64,000 nt of DNA, from assembly GCA_964450645.1 (NCBI GenBank), contig CAYVEB010000005.1, positions 4,357 to 68,356 of the forward strand, given 5' to 3'. The position numbers were made by a program, and so were the translations under genes. The notes beneath the pieces are model-generated. The model was not told where the DNA came from. It searched no databases and worked only from the letters and a program-made list of their open reading frames with translations. The DNA is from JAKSPM01 sp964450645 (GTDB lineage Bacteria; Bacillota; Clostridia; Oscillospirales; Oscillospiraceae). Of the stretch, positions 26,664 to 35,475 are shown in pieces. Numbering within the stretch: the stretch's first letter is position 1; the number at the start of each line of letters is the position of its first letter.

Positions 26664-27581
26664 TCAAAAAATTCCCGGAATCACCCTTGCAAGGGCCATG
26701 CCAGCACAGCAGGATATTATATTCGCCACAAAGGAATAGAGTACATAATACCAGTTTTTCTTTTTCCGCAACGAGGCTTTTTTCAGCAAAATACAGTACA
26801 ACACCGCTTCGACCGCGATAATCCCCCCTTCAAGCAAAATATAGCAGATTGTAAAAGCCAGCGGGCCGGAGCGGTAATCAATGATATTCAGAAGTACATT
26901 CAAAATCACTTGGGTCGCCGCATTGACGCCCATCAAAACCAACTGTTGTTTTTTCTCCCAAAATCCGAACAGCAGCGCAACGATTATTTCAACCAGAATC
27001 GTGAGCACAATCCGCACAAGGAGGGATCGGATTTCCGGGCCGTATTCATAGGAACGGTCGGCTTTGAGGGCTTGAACCGCGTTACTTGGTTCACCGTATT
27101 CCAAGAATCCGGGCCCCACGCCAGTCATATCCACGGTATAATATGTGTCAAATGCATACTGGCTTAAGATCCCGCTAACGGCAAACGTACCGCTCTGCGG
27201 CCAATACAGCAGAATTTTAAAGCTGCTCGGCGGGTAATACGTCCAGATAATCTCCTTTGACTCGTTGACCTGCCAACATTCCTGCAAAAAATAATAGCTG
27301 TCAGAATCCGCATAGTCCACAAAGGCTTTCCAAGTGGCGTAATCCAGATCGGAGCCACTCACCCATCCGTGGTGTTCCTCGCCGTCCCAGGCGCTGTATG
27401 GGCCAGTCGACGTATCCTTGGAAAGCAGCGTGCCGTAGCACAGTTCATCTTCCATGTTTTTAAAGTAAATTCGCACCGACTCCTTCGGCCCCATATCCGC
27501 CTGGGCCGGGACGCAGAACCCAACAATCAGAAGCCCCGCGAACAGCAGCATCCGCAGAGTCCTTGAAAATTTTCCTTGCAA
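26664..27581 (-). CDS. Exported domain plus four-helix membrane protein, function unknown
   Basis: A 305-residue protein. A signal peptide (MLLFAGLLIVGFCVPAQA) is followed by about 165 exported residues rich in Tyr and Trp (YGTLLSKDTSTGPYSAWDGE, IIWTYYPPSSFKILLYWP) and then four membrane helices with a basic C-terminal loop (KKASLRKKKNWYY). Similar proteins occur uncharacterised in clostridia. The start is TTG 27581, which has AGGAGG 7 bases upstream. It is convergent with the LtaS-SLH gene. No function can be given. Confidence 0.7.
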   Translation of the reverse strand: MQGKFSRTLRMLLFAGLLIVGFCVPAQADMGPKESVRIYFKNMEDELCYGTLLSKDTSTGPYSAWDGEEHHGWVSGSDLDYATWKAFVDYADSDSYYFLQECWQVNESKEIIWTYYPPSSFKILLYWPQSGTFAVSGILSQYAFDTYYTVDMTGVGPGFLEYGEPSNAVQALKADRSYEYGPEIRSLLVRIVLTILVEIIVALLFGFWEKKQQLVLMGVNAATQVILNVLLNIIDYRSGPLAFTICYILLEGGIIAVEAVLYCILLKKASLRKKKNWYYVLYSFVANIISCCAGMALARVIPGIF

Positions 27582-27659
27582 CTCCGTCCTCCTATCTTAC
27601 TTGGGCAAACGCGAAATGAGGCGCATTTTCAGCGACCGCCTCTACTGCGTTCTAATTTT

Positions 27660-28115
27660 TCACGGATGTGCGTTTTCCTCCTCCAGGTAGCGTTCCAGAA
27701 TTTCTGCAGCGCCGGCAATCAACCTAAGGCAAGGCCGTGTGGCGTAGTAGGCCGCGTCCCTGACCTGGGGATCCGGCCCGGGCATAACCGGGCAATCCTT
27801 GAGCAACTCGCGGCAGATGATGCTGCCATGCTCCTTGCGAAAGGTATCCACCAGCTCTCGCACGGCCGCATAGTGCGCGATCTTCGCCTGCCGGTCATCC
27901 GGGTCGCTGTACCCACGCAAATACCCGAGCGCCAACAGCATCCCGCTCACAGCGCCGCATGTCTCCCGCAGCCGTCCCATGCCGCCGCCAAAGGACGAGG
28001 CAAGCCTTGCGGCCTCCTGTTCTGAAAGCCCCCGTGAAAAGGCCAAAAATACCGACTGCGCGCAGTTGTATCCCCGCCGGAACCACATCTGCGCATCCTG
28101 CGCCGCCTGACTCAT
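27660..28115 (-). CDS. C_GCAxxG_C_C family protein
   Basis: A 151-residue protein of the family named after its cysteine pattern. Visible parts: YNCAQSVFLAF near residue 17, GGGMGRLRETCGAVSGMLLA near 43-62, ICRELLKDCP and RPCLRLIAGAAEIL. The cysteines probably bind a metal or redox cofactor. Some relatives occur in or beside redox proteins. GGAGACGAG precedes ATG 28115. Exact role unknown. Confidence 0.88.
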   Translation of the reverse strand: MSQAAQDAQMWFRRGYNCAQSVFLAFSRGLSEQEAARLASSFGGGMGRLRETCGAVSGMLLALGYLRGYSDPDDRQAKIAHYAAVRELVDTFRKEHGSIICRELLKDCPVMPGPDPQVRDAAYYATRPCLRLIAGAAEILERYLEEENAHP

Positions 28116-28192
28116 CGCTCGTCTCCATCCTCCTTTGCAAACCGCACCCCATACCGGCGCATCATAAACCGTACCGGGTAGTAATGGTTTAA

Positions 28193-28216
28193 GGCGCCAG
28201 CTATGCCGGTGGCGCC
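28193..28216 (-). terminator. GC-rich hairpin after ispH-rpsA
   Basis: GGCGCCA at 28193-28199 and TGGCGCC at 28210-28216 form a 7-bp stem with a 10-base loop, about 55 bases past the ispH-rpsA stop on the minus strand. TTAAACC follows, so the U-tract is poor; termination is likely but not certain. A further GC-rich stretch (GGGCGCCCC) lies between it and the stop. Confidence 0.45.
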
Positions 28217-28270
28217 CGAAAACAATGCGGGCGCCCCACCGATAAAGCGGGACGCCCCAAAATTTTCCCT

Positions 28271-30223
28271 TTACTCCTCGGCCTGCGCCTCTTCCGCGGC
28301 CGGTTCCGTCAACAGCGCGCGGATGGACAGCGAAATCCGCTTGCCTTCCTCGTCAATGTCGATGATCTTCGCATCCACTTCCTGACCCTCGGACAAAACG
28401 TCCTCCGGCTTGCCAATCCGGCGGTCGGCGATCTGGCTGATGTGGATCAAGCCGTCAACACCGGGGATGATTTCCGCAAACGCGCCGAAGGTCATCAGCT
28501 TGGCGATCTTCACCTTCGTCACATCGCCCACCTTGAACTTGGCCAGAAACTGGTTCCACGGATTCATCTCAGGGGTCTTGTATCCCAGGCTAATCTTTCT
28601 CTTTTCCGGATCAAAGGAAATGACATAGACCTCGATCTGGTCGCCAACCTTAACCACTTCAGACGGATGGTGGATACGGGACCAAGACAGCTCGGACACG
28701 TGTACCATTCCGTCCACGCCGCCAATGTCGACAAACGCGCCGAACGAAGTCATGGACTTGACTGTGCCAAGATACTTTTTGCCGACCTCGATATTTGCCC
28801 AGACAGCCTCGATCGCGGCCCTGCGCTCCTCGGCCAGTACGGCGCGGATAGAGCCGACCACTCTGCGGCGGGCGCGGTTGACTTCCGTAATCTTCATCCT
28901 CGCGGGCTTGCCCTTCAGTGCGGACAGCTCACCGCCTCTGGCAACGCCGGACTGGGACGCGGGGATAAATACTCGGACGCCTTTATAGTTCGCCACCAGA
29001 CCGCCCTTGTTTTCCTCGGTGACATTGGCGGTAATGACGGTTTTGTTTTCGCAAGCTTCCTCGATTTCGTTCCAAACCTTTTCGCCCTCCAGCTTCTTCT
29101 TGGACAGCTGGACGGTTCCCTCGCCGTCGTTGACGCGGACGACAAAGACCTCAATCTCGTCGCCGACCTTCAACACATCCTCCGGCTTTACAGCAGGATC
29201 GGAACTGACTTCGTCGGTGGGAATGTAACCGGCGTGCTTGGTTCCCAGATCAACCTGGACTTCCGTAGAGCCGACGGCCACAACAGTACCAAGTACCTTG
29301 TCTCCTGTATTTAAAGTCTTGATAGACGCATCGAGCATAGCCTCAAAGCTTTCCTCCATTGCATTATCAGCGGTATTCAATTCGCTCATCGTTTTTTTGA
29401 CCTCCTTTATTATCCACGCGGGAGTTGACGCTCCAGCAGTGATGCCGATATGAGCAGCATCCTGAAAATCTGTGGGATTCAACTCCGAGGCGTTGTCCAC
29501 CAGAAAAACGCGCCGGCAGTTCCGGCCGCAAATCATAGCCAGCCTGCCCGTGTTGGAACTTTCGGCGTCCCCAACGACCACAACAGCGTCGCACCGTTTG
29601 GCAAGCAAAGCGGCTTCTGTTTGTCTGTTTTCAGTTGCTCTGCATATTGTATCAAAAATTTTGTAATTTGTACATACCTTTTCTACAATTTTTTCGCAAC
29701 TTTCCCATAAAAATTTTGTGGAAGTAGTCTGCGAAACCATGGAAATCGGCAAATGAACGTGCTTTTCGTCGCCTGTCAGCCACGCCTCCAATTCCTCCGG
29801 CGTTTCAAACACCATCGGATGCCGGCACCAGCCCGAGATCGCCACAATTTCCGGGTGGGATCTGGTTCCAATGATAACCGGGACTCTCCCTTCCTCCTCC
29901 GCCGTCATCACCAACCGATGGATGCGCTTCACAAAGGGGCATGTGGCGTCAATAATTTCCAAATTGCGCGCTTTCAGCGCCTCGTACGTGGCCCGGGGAA
30001 CGCCGTGGCTGCGGATAATGACCGCGCAGCCGTCCGGAATTTGCTCCACTTCCCCGGCCACCAGCACGCCCATCTCCTCAAAATGACGCACCACATGGCG
30101 ATTGTGGATGATCGGTCCCAGGGTCACGGCGCGCTTGCCCTCCCGCACGGCACGCTCCACTAGCTCCACCGCACGATTCACGCCGAAACAAAATCCGGCT
30201 GTCTTTGCAACTTCTATCCTCAT
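28271..30223 (-). CDS. ispH-rpsA: Fused 4-hydroxy-3-methylbut-2-enyl diphosphate reductase / ribosomal protein S1
   Basis: A 650-residue fusion. Residues 1-280 are IspH, the last enzyme of the MEP isoprenoid pathway: [4Fe-4S] cysteines in GFCFGVNRA (Cys12), DATCPFV and DTICRATENRQ, plus IRSHGVP. After a short acidic linker (ELNTADNAMEESFEAML) come four S1 RNA-binding repeats, e.g. GTVKSMTSFGAFVDIGGVDG and SKMTFGAFAEI-type segments, ending in an acidic tail. The same fusion is known in clostridia. It ends the cmk-plsC-ispH run, starting 2 bases from the plsC stop. Confidence 0.95.
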   Translation of the reverse strand: MRIEVAKTAGFCFGVNRAVELVERAVREGKRAVTLGPIIHNRHVVRHFEEMGVLVAGEVEQIPDGCAVIIRSHGVPRATYEALKARNLEIIDATCPFVKRIHRLVMTAEEEGRVPVIIGTRSHPEIVAISGWCRHPMVFETPEELEAWLTGDEKHVHLPISMVSQTTSTKFLWESCEKIVEKVCTNYKIFDTICRATENRQTEAALLAKRCDAVVVVGDAESSNTGRLAMICGRNCRRVFLVDNASELNPTDFQDAAHIGITAGASTPAWIIKEVKKTMSELNTADNAMEESFEAMLDASIKTLNTGDKVLGTVVAVGSTEVQVDLGTKHAGYIPTDEVSSDPAVKPEDVLKVGDEIEVFVVRVNDGEGTVQLSKKKLEGEKVWNEIEEACENKTVITANVTEENKGGLVANYKGVRVFIPASQSGVARGGELSALKGKPARMKITEVNRARRRVVGSIRAVLAEERRAAIEAVWANIEVGKKYLGTVKSMTSFGAFVDIGGVDGMVHVSELSWSRIHHPSEVVKVGDQIEVYVISFDPEKRKISLGYKTPEMNPWNQFLAKFKVGDVTKVKIAKLMTFGAFAEIIPGVDGLIHISQIADRRIGKPEDVLSEGQEVDAKIIDIDEEGKRISLSIRALLTEPAAEEAQAEE

Positions 30224-30224
30224 C

Positions 30225-30824
30225 TTAAACTTCCAGACGATAACACCGATCCATCATTTCCCGTGCCAGCCGTGTCTGCTCCCCGGGCGGAATGTGGCGG
30301 CCGGTGGTTTCAACCATATAGGGTTTCCCGTAGGTAATCTGGATGGGGCGGAACAGCTTCTTCTCCCGGCTGACGTACGCGGGAACCACAGGCACCTTGC
30401 ACCGCGCGGCCAGTAATACCGCACCGGCCTTGGGTTCGATCCGCTGTCCAGGCCGAACCCGCGTACCCTCGGGAAACACCAGTAGCGCCTGTCCCGAGCG
30501 CAGAACCTTTATCGCCGTTATCACAGCGCCGGCGTCGTTGCCTTCCCGGTCCACCGGGAAGGCACCCAGCTTGCCCAAAAACCAGCTGAAGATCGGAATC
30601 TCCATCAGCTCCTTTTTGGCCATAATTCGAAAAAGCCGCTTCGGGTGCAACGCGAGGCCCAGATAAATTGGATCCGTGGACGCGCTGTGGTTGCACACCA
30701 TCATATACGGCTCCGCGGGGACATTCTCCTTGCCCGACACGCGCCAACAGGGATGTATTACATGAAAAACCACCCAAAGCAGATAATATGCGACTTGATA
30801 AAGCCCACGGGATTGCTTGATCAT
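30225..30824 (-). CDS. plsC: 1-acyl-sn-glycerol-3-phosphate acyltransferase
   Basis: Membrane-associated acyltransferase of phospholipid synthesis, 199 residues. The catalytic motif is NHSASTDP, followed by the substrate motif FPEGTRVRPG and a VVPAYVS segment. An N-terminal hydrophobic stretch (YQVAYYLLWVVFHVI) anchors it. ATG 30824 overlaps the cmk stop as ATGA. The cmk-plsC-ispH order is conserved in clostridia. Confidence 0.94.
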   Translation of the reverse strand: MIKQSRGLYQVAYYLLWVVFHVIHPCWRVSGKENVPAEPYMMVCNHSASTDPIYLGLALHPKRLFRIMAKKELMEIPIFSWFLGKLGAFPVDREGNDAGAVITAIKVLRSGQALLVFPEGTRVRPGQRIEPKAGAVLLAARCKVPVVPAYVSREKKLFRPIQITYGKPYMVETTGRHIPPGEQTRLAREMMDRCYRLEV

Positions 30825-31501
30825 AGACCAACACGCTCCTTGATGGTGGTCATCACCGCTTCAATACTCTCTTCCAGCGTCATATCGCCGGTATCCAGCA
30901 AAATTGCGTCTTCGGCGCGCTTTAACGGCGCCAGCTTGCGGGTTCGATCCTGCTCGTCGCGCCGCTCCATGTCCCGCAGCACCGTTTCAAACCGGCACTT
31001 CGGATCCTTTTCCAGCAACTGCGCAAATCGCCTGCGGGCGCGAACCTCCACAGGAGCCGTCAGAAAAATCTTTACATTGGCGTGGGGCAGTACCACCGTA
31101 CCAATATCCCGGCCATCCATGATCACATGGTTATTCCTGGCCACATCCCGCTGAACGTCCAGCAGGAAATCCCGCACCACAGCGTGCGCCGAAATCTGAG
31201 AGGAAATGGCGCTCATCTCCGGCGTGCGGATCTCCTCGCTCACGTCCACGCCGTTGAGAATCATACGCTGCGTCCCCTCATCGTCGTATTCCAAGCGCAG
31301 ATTTACATCGTCGATCAGCCGCGTAATCCCGTCCACGTCGCGCGGACCAATGCCCATCAGTGCCATGTGGTAGCCGACCGTACGGTAGATAGCCCCCGTA
31401 TCGACATACCGAAAGCCCAGCCCCTTGGCCACTGCTTTGGCGATGGTACTCTTCCCCGCGCCGGCAGGCCCGTCAATCGCAACCGAATAAAACTCGTTCA
31501 T
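30821..31501 (-). CDS. cmk: Cytidylate kinase
   Basis: Phosphorylates CMP and dCMP using ATP; 226 residues. P-loop IDGPAGAGKSTIAKAVAKGL at the N-terminus, GFRYVDTGAIYR, the conserved DGRDIGTVVLPHA and the lid region ARRRFAQL. ATG 31501 is preferred because GAGGTG lies 6 bases upstream; the in-frame GTG at 31507 overlaps that site. It starts right after the broken flavoprotein gene. Confidence 0.95.
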   Translation of the reverse strand: MNEFYSVAIDGPAGAGKSTIAKAVAKGLGFRYVDTGAIYRTVGYHMALMGIGPRDVDGITRLIDDVNLRLEYDDEGTQRMILNGVDVSEEIRTPEMSAISSQISAHAVVRDFLLDVQRDVARNNHVIMDGRDIGTVVLPHANVKIFLTAPVEVRARRRFAQLLEKDPKCRFETVLRDMERRDEQDRTRKLAPLKRAEDAILLDTGDMTLEESIEAVMTTIKERVGL

Positions 31502-31503
31502 AA

Positions 31504-32717
31504 TCACACCTCATCCATATCCGTTGCCTCGCAGCTTGCCCGCGCCGCCGCGTAGGCTGTCGCCCAGGCAATCTGTAAATTAAATCCGCCGGTATAGGCG
31601 TTTACATCCAGAATTTCCCCCGCAAAATACAGGCCCTTGACCAATTTCGACTCCATCGTCTTGGGCTGTACCTGCGAAACCTGCACGCCCCCGGCGGTGA
31701 TAATCGCCTCCTCCACCGGACGCAGGCCGGAAATCGCCACCGGAAAGCGCTTGGTCAGCGCCAAAAGCGCTCGCCGCTGCTGCTTCGTGATGGAGTGGAC
31801 TTTGGTCTGCGGCGCAATGCCGCTGCGCGCCACCATCACCGGGACCATCGTTTTGGGATACAGATCAAACAGCGCGTTTTCAAAGTTGCGGTTTTGATAG
31901 GCCGCGAAGTCCCGCAAAATGCGCTCCTCCAGCTTCTTTTCATCCAATGCCGGCTTCAGGTCTATCGTCACGGTATATTTTTTGTTCGGCTCCATATGGG
32001 CCGACAGCGACAAAATCGTCGGCCCGGACAGACCAAAGTGGGTAAAGAGCAGCTCACCGAATTCCTCATGCACCAGCTTCTGGTTTTCCGCATACAGCCG
32101 CACGCCCACATTGCGCAGACTCAGCCCCCGCATCTTGGCGCACCAATCGCCGTCCTCAACCATGGGCACTAGGGAACCCGCAGGCGGAACAATGGTGTGC
32201 CCCAGCGCCGCTGCCATGGCGTAGCCGTCGCCCGTCGAGCCGGTGGCGGGATAACTTTTGCCGCCAGTTGCAAGGATGACGCATTTTGCCCGGATCTCCC
32301 GGCCGCCGCAGACGACGCCGACGACGCGCCCATTCTCCGTCACAATCCGCTCCGCCCTCGCGTGGAACACCGGGACGCCCCGGATCGCGTCTTTCAGCGC
32401 CGCGATGATCGACGCGGATTTGTCGCTGACCGGGAACACCCGGTTGCCCCGCTCGGTCTTTAACGGGCAGCCGTGGCGCTCAAAGAAGGCTTTTGTCCGC
32501 TCCGGAGGAAAACCATACATGGCAGAGTATAAAAACCGGCCGTTTCGGGGCGTATTTTTAAGTACCTCTTCGGCGGTGCAATCGTTTGTCACGTTGCACC
32601 TTCCCTTGCGTTCTTTTCCAGCAACAGAACCGGCTTGCCCAATTCCGCCGCCGTCGCTGCGGCAAACATCCCCGCGGCGCCCCCGCCAAGGATTACAATT
32701 TCGGGTTCCTTCCTCAT
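31504..32717 (-). pseudogene. BaiN/HI0933-type NAD(P)/FAD-dependent flavoprotein, frameshifted
   Basis: The FAD-binding start reads EIVILGGGAAGMFAAATAAE up to LLLEKN in one frame from ATG 32717 and hits a stop at 32591-32589. The rest of the protein (GRCNVTNDC, ATGGKSYPATGSTGDGYAMA, the C-terminal GEILDVNAYTGGFNLQIAWA) is in another frame down to 31504. Intact relatives have about ten more residues of the type LGRKLxITG at the junction. A deletion of roughly 28 bases, perhaps between the two CGCAAG-like words, explains both facts. An assembly error is possible. The intact family includes flavin-dependent reductases; neighbours cmk and rluB are as in relatives. Confidence 0.85.
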
Positions 32718-32742
32718 ATTCCTCGCACAATTCCAGCAAATA

Positions 32743-32761
32743 GGCAAAACACAGTTTTGCC
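32743..32761. repeat. 8-bp inverted repeat upstream of the flavoprotein gene
   Basis: GGCAAAAC at 32743-32750 and GTTTTGCC at 32754-32761 are perfect complements with a 3-base loop. It lies between the rluB terminator and the start at 32717, in the leader of the flavoprotein-cmk run, and could be an operator or a leader hairpin. Confidence 0.5.
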
Positions 32762-32789
32762 CGTGTAAAAATCGATATTATGATACAAG

Positions 32790-32826
32790 AAAAACCGGAA
32801 TTTTGCAAGAGCAATTTCCGGTTTTT
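32790..32826 (-). terminator. Intrinsic terminator at the rluB stop codon
   Basis: AAAAACCGGAA at 32790-32800 pairs with TTCCGGTTTTT at 32816-32826, with extra pairing inside (TTTTGC/GCAATT). On the minus strand the stem overlaps the rluB stop and ends in GTTTTTCTTG. It separates rluB from the flavoprotein-cmk run. Confidence 0.8.
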
Positions 32827-33575
32827 TATGAATTTTCGCGCGACAACATCGCTCCTTGTTCTCCTCGCGCGCCGCACGCGCCGCGCAGCAGCGACAGTTC
32901 CTCCGGCTGTAAGTAACGCCACTTCCCCTTCGGCAGATCGCCCAGCCGCAGCGGTCCTTCCGCAACGCGGCACAGCCTTGTCACGCGCAGCTCCGCCATT
33001 TGGCACATGCGGCGAATCTGACGGTTTCGCCCCTCGCGCAGCGTAATCTCCAAACGGGCGGTATTGCCGCGGCGCTCGCAAAGCCGCACCTCCGGCGCCA
33101 GAATCGGCCGCCCGTCCAGATCGATCCGGCGGCGCAGCCTTTCCTCCGCCCCCGCGTAGAACCCGCTGACCCACAGCATATAGACCTTTTTCACCTGGCA
33201 GCTGGGGTGCGTCAGGCGGTTTGCAAGCTGACCGTCGTTGGTGCAGAGCAAAAGCCCCTCGGAATAACAGTCCAGCCTTCCCACCGGGAATACCCGCGCC
33301 GGACAGTCCGCAAGCAGATCGGCCACAGTTTTGCGGCCCTTTTCGTCCGACAGCGTTGTGACAAATCCCCTCGGCTTGTGGAGCATCAAATAGACCTTCT
33401 CCACCCGCGGCCGCAGTATAATACCGTCAACCTCTACCCGATCCTTCTCCAAATCCGCGCCGTCGCCCAGCCGCGCCACGGCTCCGTTGACCCGAACCCG
33501 TCCAGCCGCGATCCACGCCTCCGCGGTTCGCCGCGAAGCCAGCCCACATTCGGCAATCAGCTTTTGCAAACGCAT
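32826..33575 (-). CDS. rluB: 23S rRNA pseudouridine synthase, RluB/RsuA family
   Basis: Makes pseudouridine in rRNA. 249 residues: N-terminal S4 RNA-binding domain (RLQKLIAECGLASRRTAEAW) and a catalytic domain with the conserved GRLDCYSEGLLL holding the catalytic Asp, and GRNRQIRRMC. Clostridial annotation usually places such genes as rluB, beside scpB. ATG 33575 has GGGAGAA upstream. The gene ends in an intrinsic terminator. Confidence 0.93.
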   Translation of the reverse strand: MRLQKLIAECGLASRRTAEAWIAAGRVRVNGAVARLGDGADLEKDRVEVDGIILRPRVEKVYLMLHKPRGFVTTLSDEKGRKTVADLLADCPARVFPVGRLDCYSEGLLLCTNDGQLANRLTHPSCQVKKVYMLWVSGFYAGAEERLRRRIDLDGRPILAPEVRLCERRGNTARLEITLREGRNRQIRRMCQMAELRVTRLCRVAEGPLRLGDLPKGKWRYLQPEELSLLRGACGARGEQGAMLSRENS

Positions 33576-33587
33576 AAATTCTCCCAA

Positions 33588-34394
33588 TTATTCCGGCCCG
33601 TTTACTGTCAGCAAAAAGCCATAATCCAATAGTTTTGTATGGTCGTTCCAGTCGTCCGGCGCGCCGATGGTCACCGCTACCAGGCGGCGCCCGTCCCGTT
33701 CCGCCGCCGAGACCAGAATCCGGCCCGCAGCGCGGGTAAAGCCCGTCTTGACGCCGATGCAGCCGTCGTACCGCCACAAAAGCTTATTGTGATTGGTCAC
33801 CGCGCGGTTACCGCCAAGCGTTGCCGTCTTGGTGCTGACGACTTCGGCAAACGTCTCGTTTTCCAGCGCGTACTGCGTCAGCAGCGCCAAATCCCGCGCC
33901 GTGGCATAGTTCCCCTCGTCGTCCAGCCCGTTGGGGTTGGCAAAATGCGCGCCGGACAGGTGGAGCTCGTCCGCTTTCTCGTTCATCATGGACACAAACG
34001 CTTCCACGCTGCCTCCACAGTGGATCGCCAGCGCCACCGCCGCGTCGTTGCCCGACTGAAGCATCAGGCCATAGAGCAGATCCCCAACGCTCAGGACTTC
34101 ACCGTTTTTCAAATACAGCGACGAACCCTCTACGCCGACGGCTTCCTCCGGAATCGAGACGTCCTCGTCCAAATCGCATTGCTCCGCGATTAGCAGCCCG
34201 GTCATAATTTTCGTCGTGCTGGCAATCAGCGCTTTCTTGTCGGCGTTCTTTTCATATAATACGCGGCTGGCGGTGCAGTCATATAAAATTGCAGACTGTG
34301 CGGAGACCGATGGCGGCTCCGCCGCGGAAACCCGCGGGACACTCAACAAAACCGCCGCGATTACAACCGTTATTTGCAGAAACTTCCTACGCAT
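33588..34394 (-). CDS. dacB: D-alanyl-D-alanine carboxypeptidase, DacB-like
   Basis: Exported penicillin-binding protein of 268 residues with signal peptide (FLQITVVIAAVLLSVPRVSA). Catalytic SxxK is STTK (residues 59-62), SxN is SGN, and KTG is in GVKTGFTRAAGR. It lacks the C-terminal beta domain and anchor of DacA/DacF, so it is the short type. Its place beside gerW, scpA/scpB and rluB is that of the sporulation-linked carboxypeptidase in clostridia, suggesting a role in spore cortex; that is inference. Confidence 0.92.
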   Translation of the reverse strand: MRRKFLQITVVIAAVLLSVPRVSAAEPPSVSAQSAILYDCTASRVLYEKNADKKALIASTTKIMTGLLIAEQCDLDEDVSIPEEAVGVEGSSLYLKNGEVLSVGDLLYGLMLQSGNDAAVALAIHCGGSVEAFVSMMNEKADELHLSGAHFANPNGLDDEGNYATARDLALLTQYALENETFAEVVSTKTATLGGNRAVTNHNKLLWRYDGCIGVKTGFTRAAGRILVSAAERDGRRLVAVTIGAPDDWNDHTKLLDYGFLLTVNGPE

Positions 34395-34442
34395 TTTTCA
34401 TCACCGGGCTTATTATATCCCGTGATGGAAAAAAAGAATTTG

Positions 34443-34829
34443 TTAAATATCGGAAGTTTCGTCTTTTTTCAGCAATCCCGACAGTTTTTCCACCAAATCC
34501 GGGATCATTTCCACCAGCCGCTCCACTGAGGAGGACGGCGCTTCGCTCACCGGCAACATCCGCACATTCTCCCCGCGCACAACCAAAAATGCCATCGGCG
34601 TGATCTTCACCGAGCAGCCGCTGCCTCCGCCAAAGGGATTGTCGCGATTGGGATTTTTGCCGTTGAAGTCGCTGCCGCCGCCGGCGTATCCGACGCTGAT
34701 TTTGGAAATTGGAATCAGCGTGACACCCTGGGGCGTGGTAATCGGATCGCCGACAACTGTGTTCGCATCGGCCATTTCACGAATTTTGGCCATGGAATTG
34801 GACAGCATTTCAGAAATTGGATGATTCAT
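34443..34829 (-). CDS. gerW: GerW family sporulation protein (YtfJ)
   Basis: A 128-residue protein of the GerW/YtfJ family: N-terminal MLSNSMAKIREMADANTVVG, then ITTPQGVTLIPISKISVGYA, a Gly-rich loop (FGGGSGCSVKITPMAFLVV) and a charged C-terminus. In Bacillus it is a spore protein needed for proper cortex lysis on germination. AGGAAG-type site upstream of ATG 34829. Confidence 0.93.
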   Translation of the reverse strand: MNHPISEMLSNSMAKIREMADANTVVGDPITTPQGVTLIPISKISVGYAGGGSDFNGKNPNRDNPFGGGSGCSVKITPMAFLVVRGENVRMLPVSEAPSSSVERLVEMIPDLVEKLSGLLKKDETSDI

Positions 34830-34905
34830 AGTCGCACTTCCTTTATTTCATTGGTTTGCATGTTTTAAACGCGCAAACGTTCAGCGTGTACTGATTTTTC
34901 CAAGT

Positions 34906-35475
34906 CTACTTTTTCTGGAAAAGCAAAATCAGCAGACGAATTCCAAGCCCGCAGACCTGCCAAAGCGTCACGTGGACCCGGACGTTCGCCTCCAATTCAA
35001 ACCCTTCCGCTTGCGGATCGATTACCGGCTGCAAATCCTGCTGCCGGATCTGAAACACACGGGACAAGGCCGCCGACATACCGCCGATTGCCGCCCAAAT
35101 TTGGCCGTAGCGCAACGCCAGATCCGCAGGATCCTCATCATAAAAGCGTACCGTGACGCTCAGCCGATCGATCACAACCGCGTGCAGCGCGGCAGGAACC
35201 AACCTCAGCAACTTCTTGACCAGCGGGATATACCGCTGCGCCGCCGCATAGAGGGAGGAAATTGACCGCTTTTTCTTTGGCGCGGGCGTGTCCGGCTTGG
35301 GCGCGGCAGGCTTTTTCGCCTTCGGCTTCCGGGGCAGCAAGCGCAGGCGAATCAGCCCAAAACGAAGGCGTACCACAAGACCAGACTTTTCATAATCCAA
35401 GTCGAACCGAACTGGCAGCCACAGCAGCAGCGCCAGCACACCCAGCACGGCGAGCACAATCCATAACCATGTCAC
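34906..35475 (-). CDS. DUF2953 domain-containing membrane protein
   Basis: A 189-residue protein with one N-terminal helix (WIVLAVLGVLALLLWLPV), a beta-rich first part (RFDLDYEKSGLVVRLRFG), a Lys/Pro-rich linker and a DUF2953 region ending in a hydrophobic tail (GLGIRLLILLF). GTG 35475 overlaps the scpB stop as GTGA. The scpA-scpB-DUF2953-gerW order is typical of Oscillospiraceae and related clostridia. Function unknown, probably sporulation-linked by context. Confidence 0.85.
   Translation of the reverse strand: MTWLWIVLAVLGVLALLLWLPVRFDLDYEKSGLVVRLRFGLIRLRLLPRKPKAKKPAAPKPDTPAPKKKRSISSLYAAAQRYIPLVKKLLRLVPAALHAVVIDRLSVTVRFYDEDPADLALRYGQIWAAIGGMSAALSRVFQIRQQDLQPVIDPQAEGFELEANVRVHVTLWQVCGLGIRLLILLFQKK

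Noticed and set aside
25660..26667. A 335-codon frame opposite the LtaS-SLH gene
   Set aside because: Shadow frame; the plus-strand gene has clear domains, promoter and terminator.
28116..28270. A coding frame upstream of the C_GCAxxG_C_C gene
   Set aside because: Short, no start with a ribosome site, and it contains the hairpin that follows ispH-rpsA.
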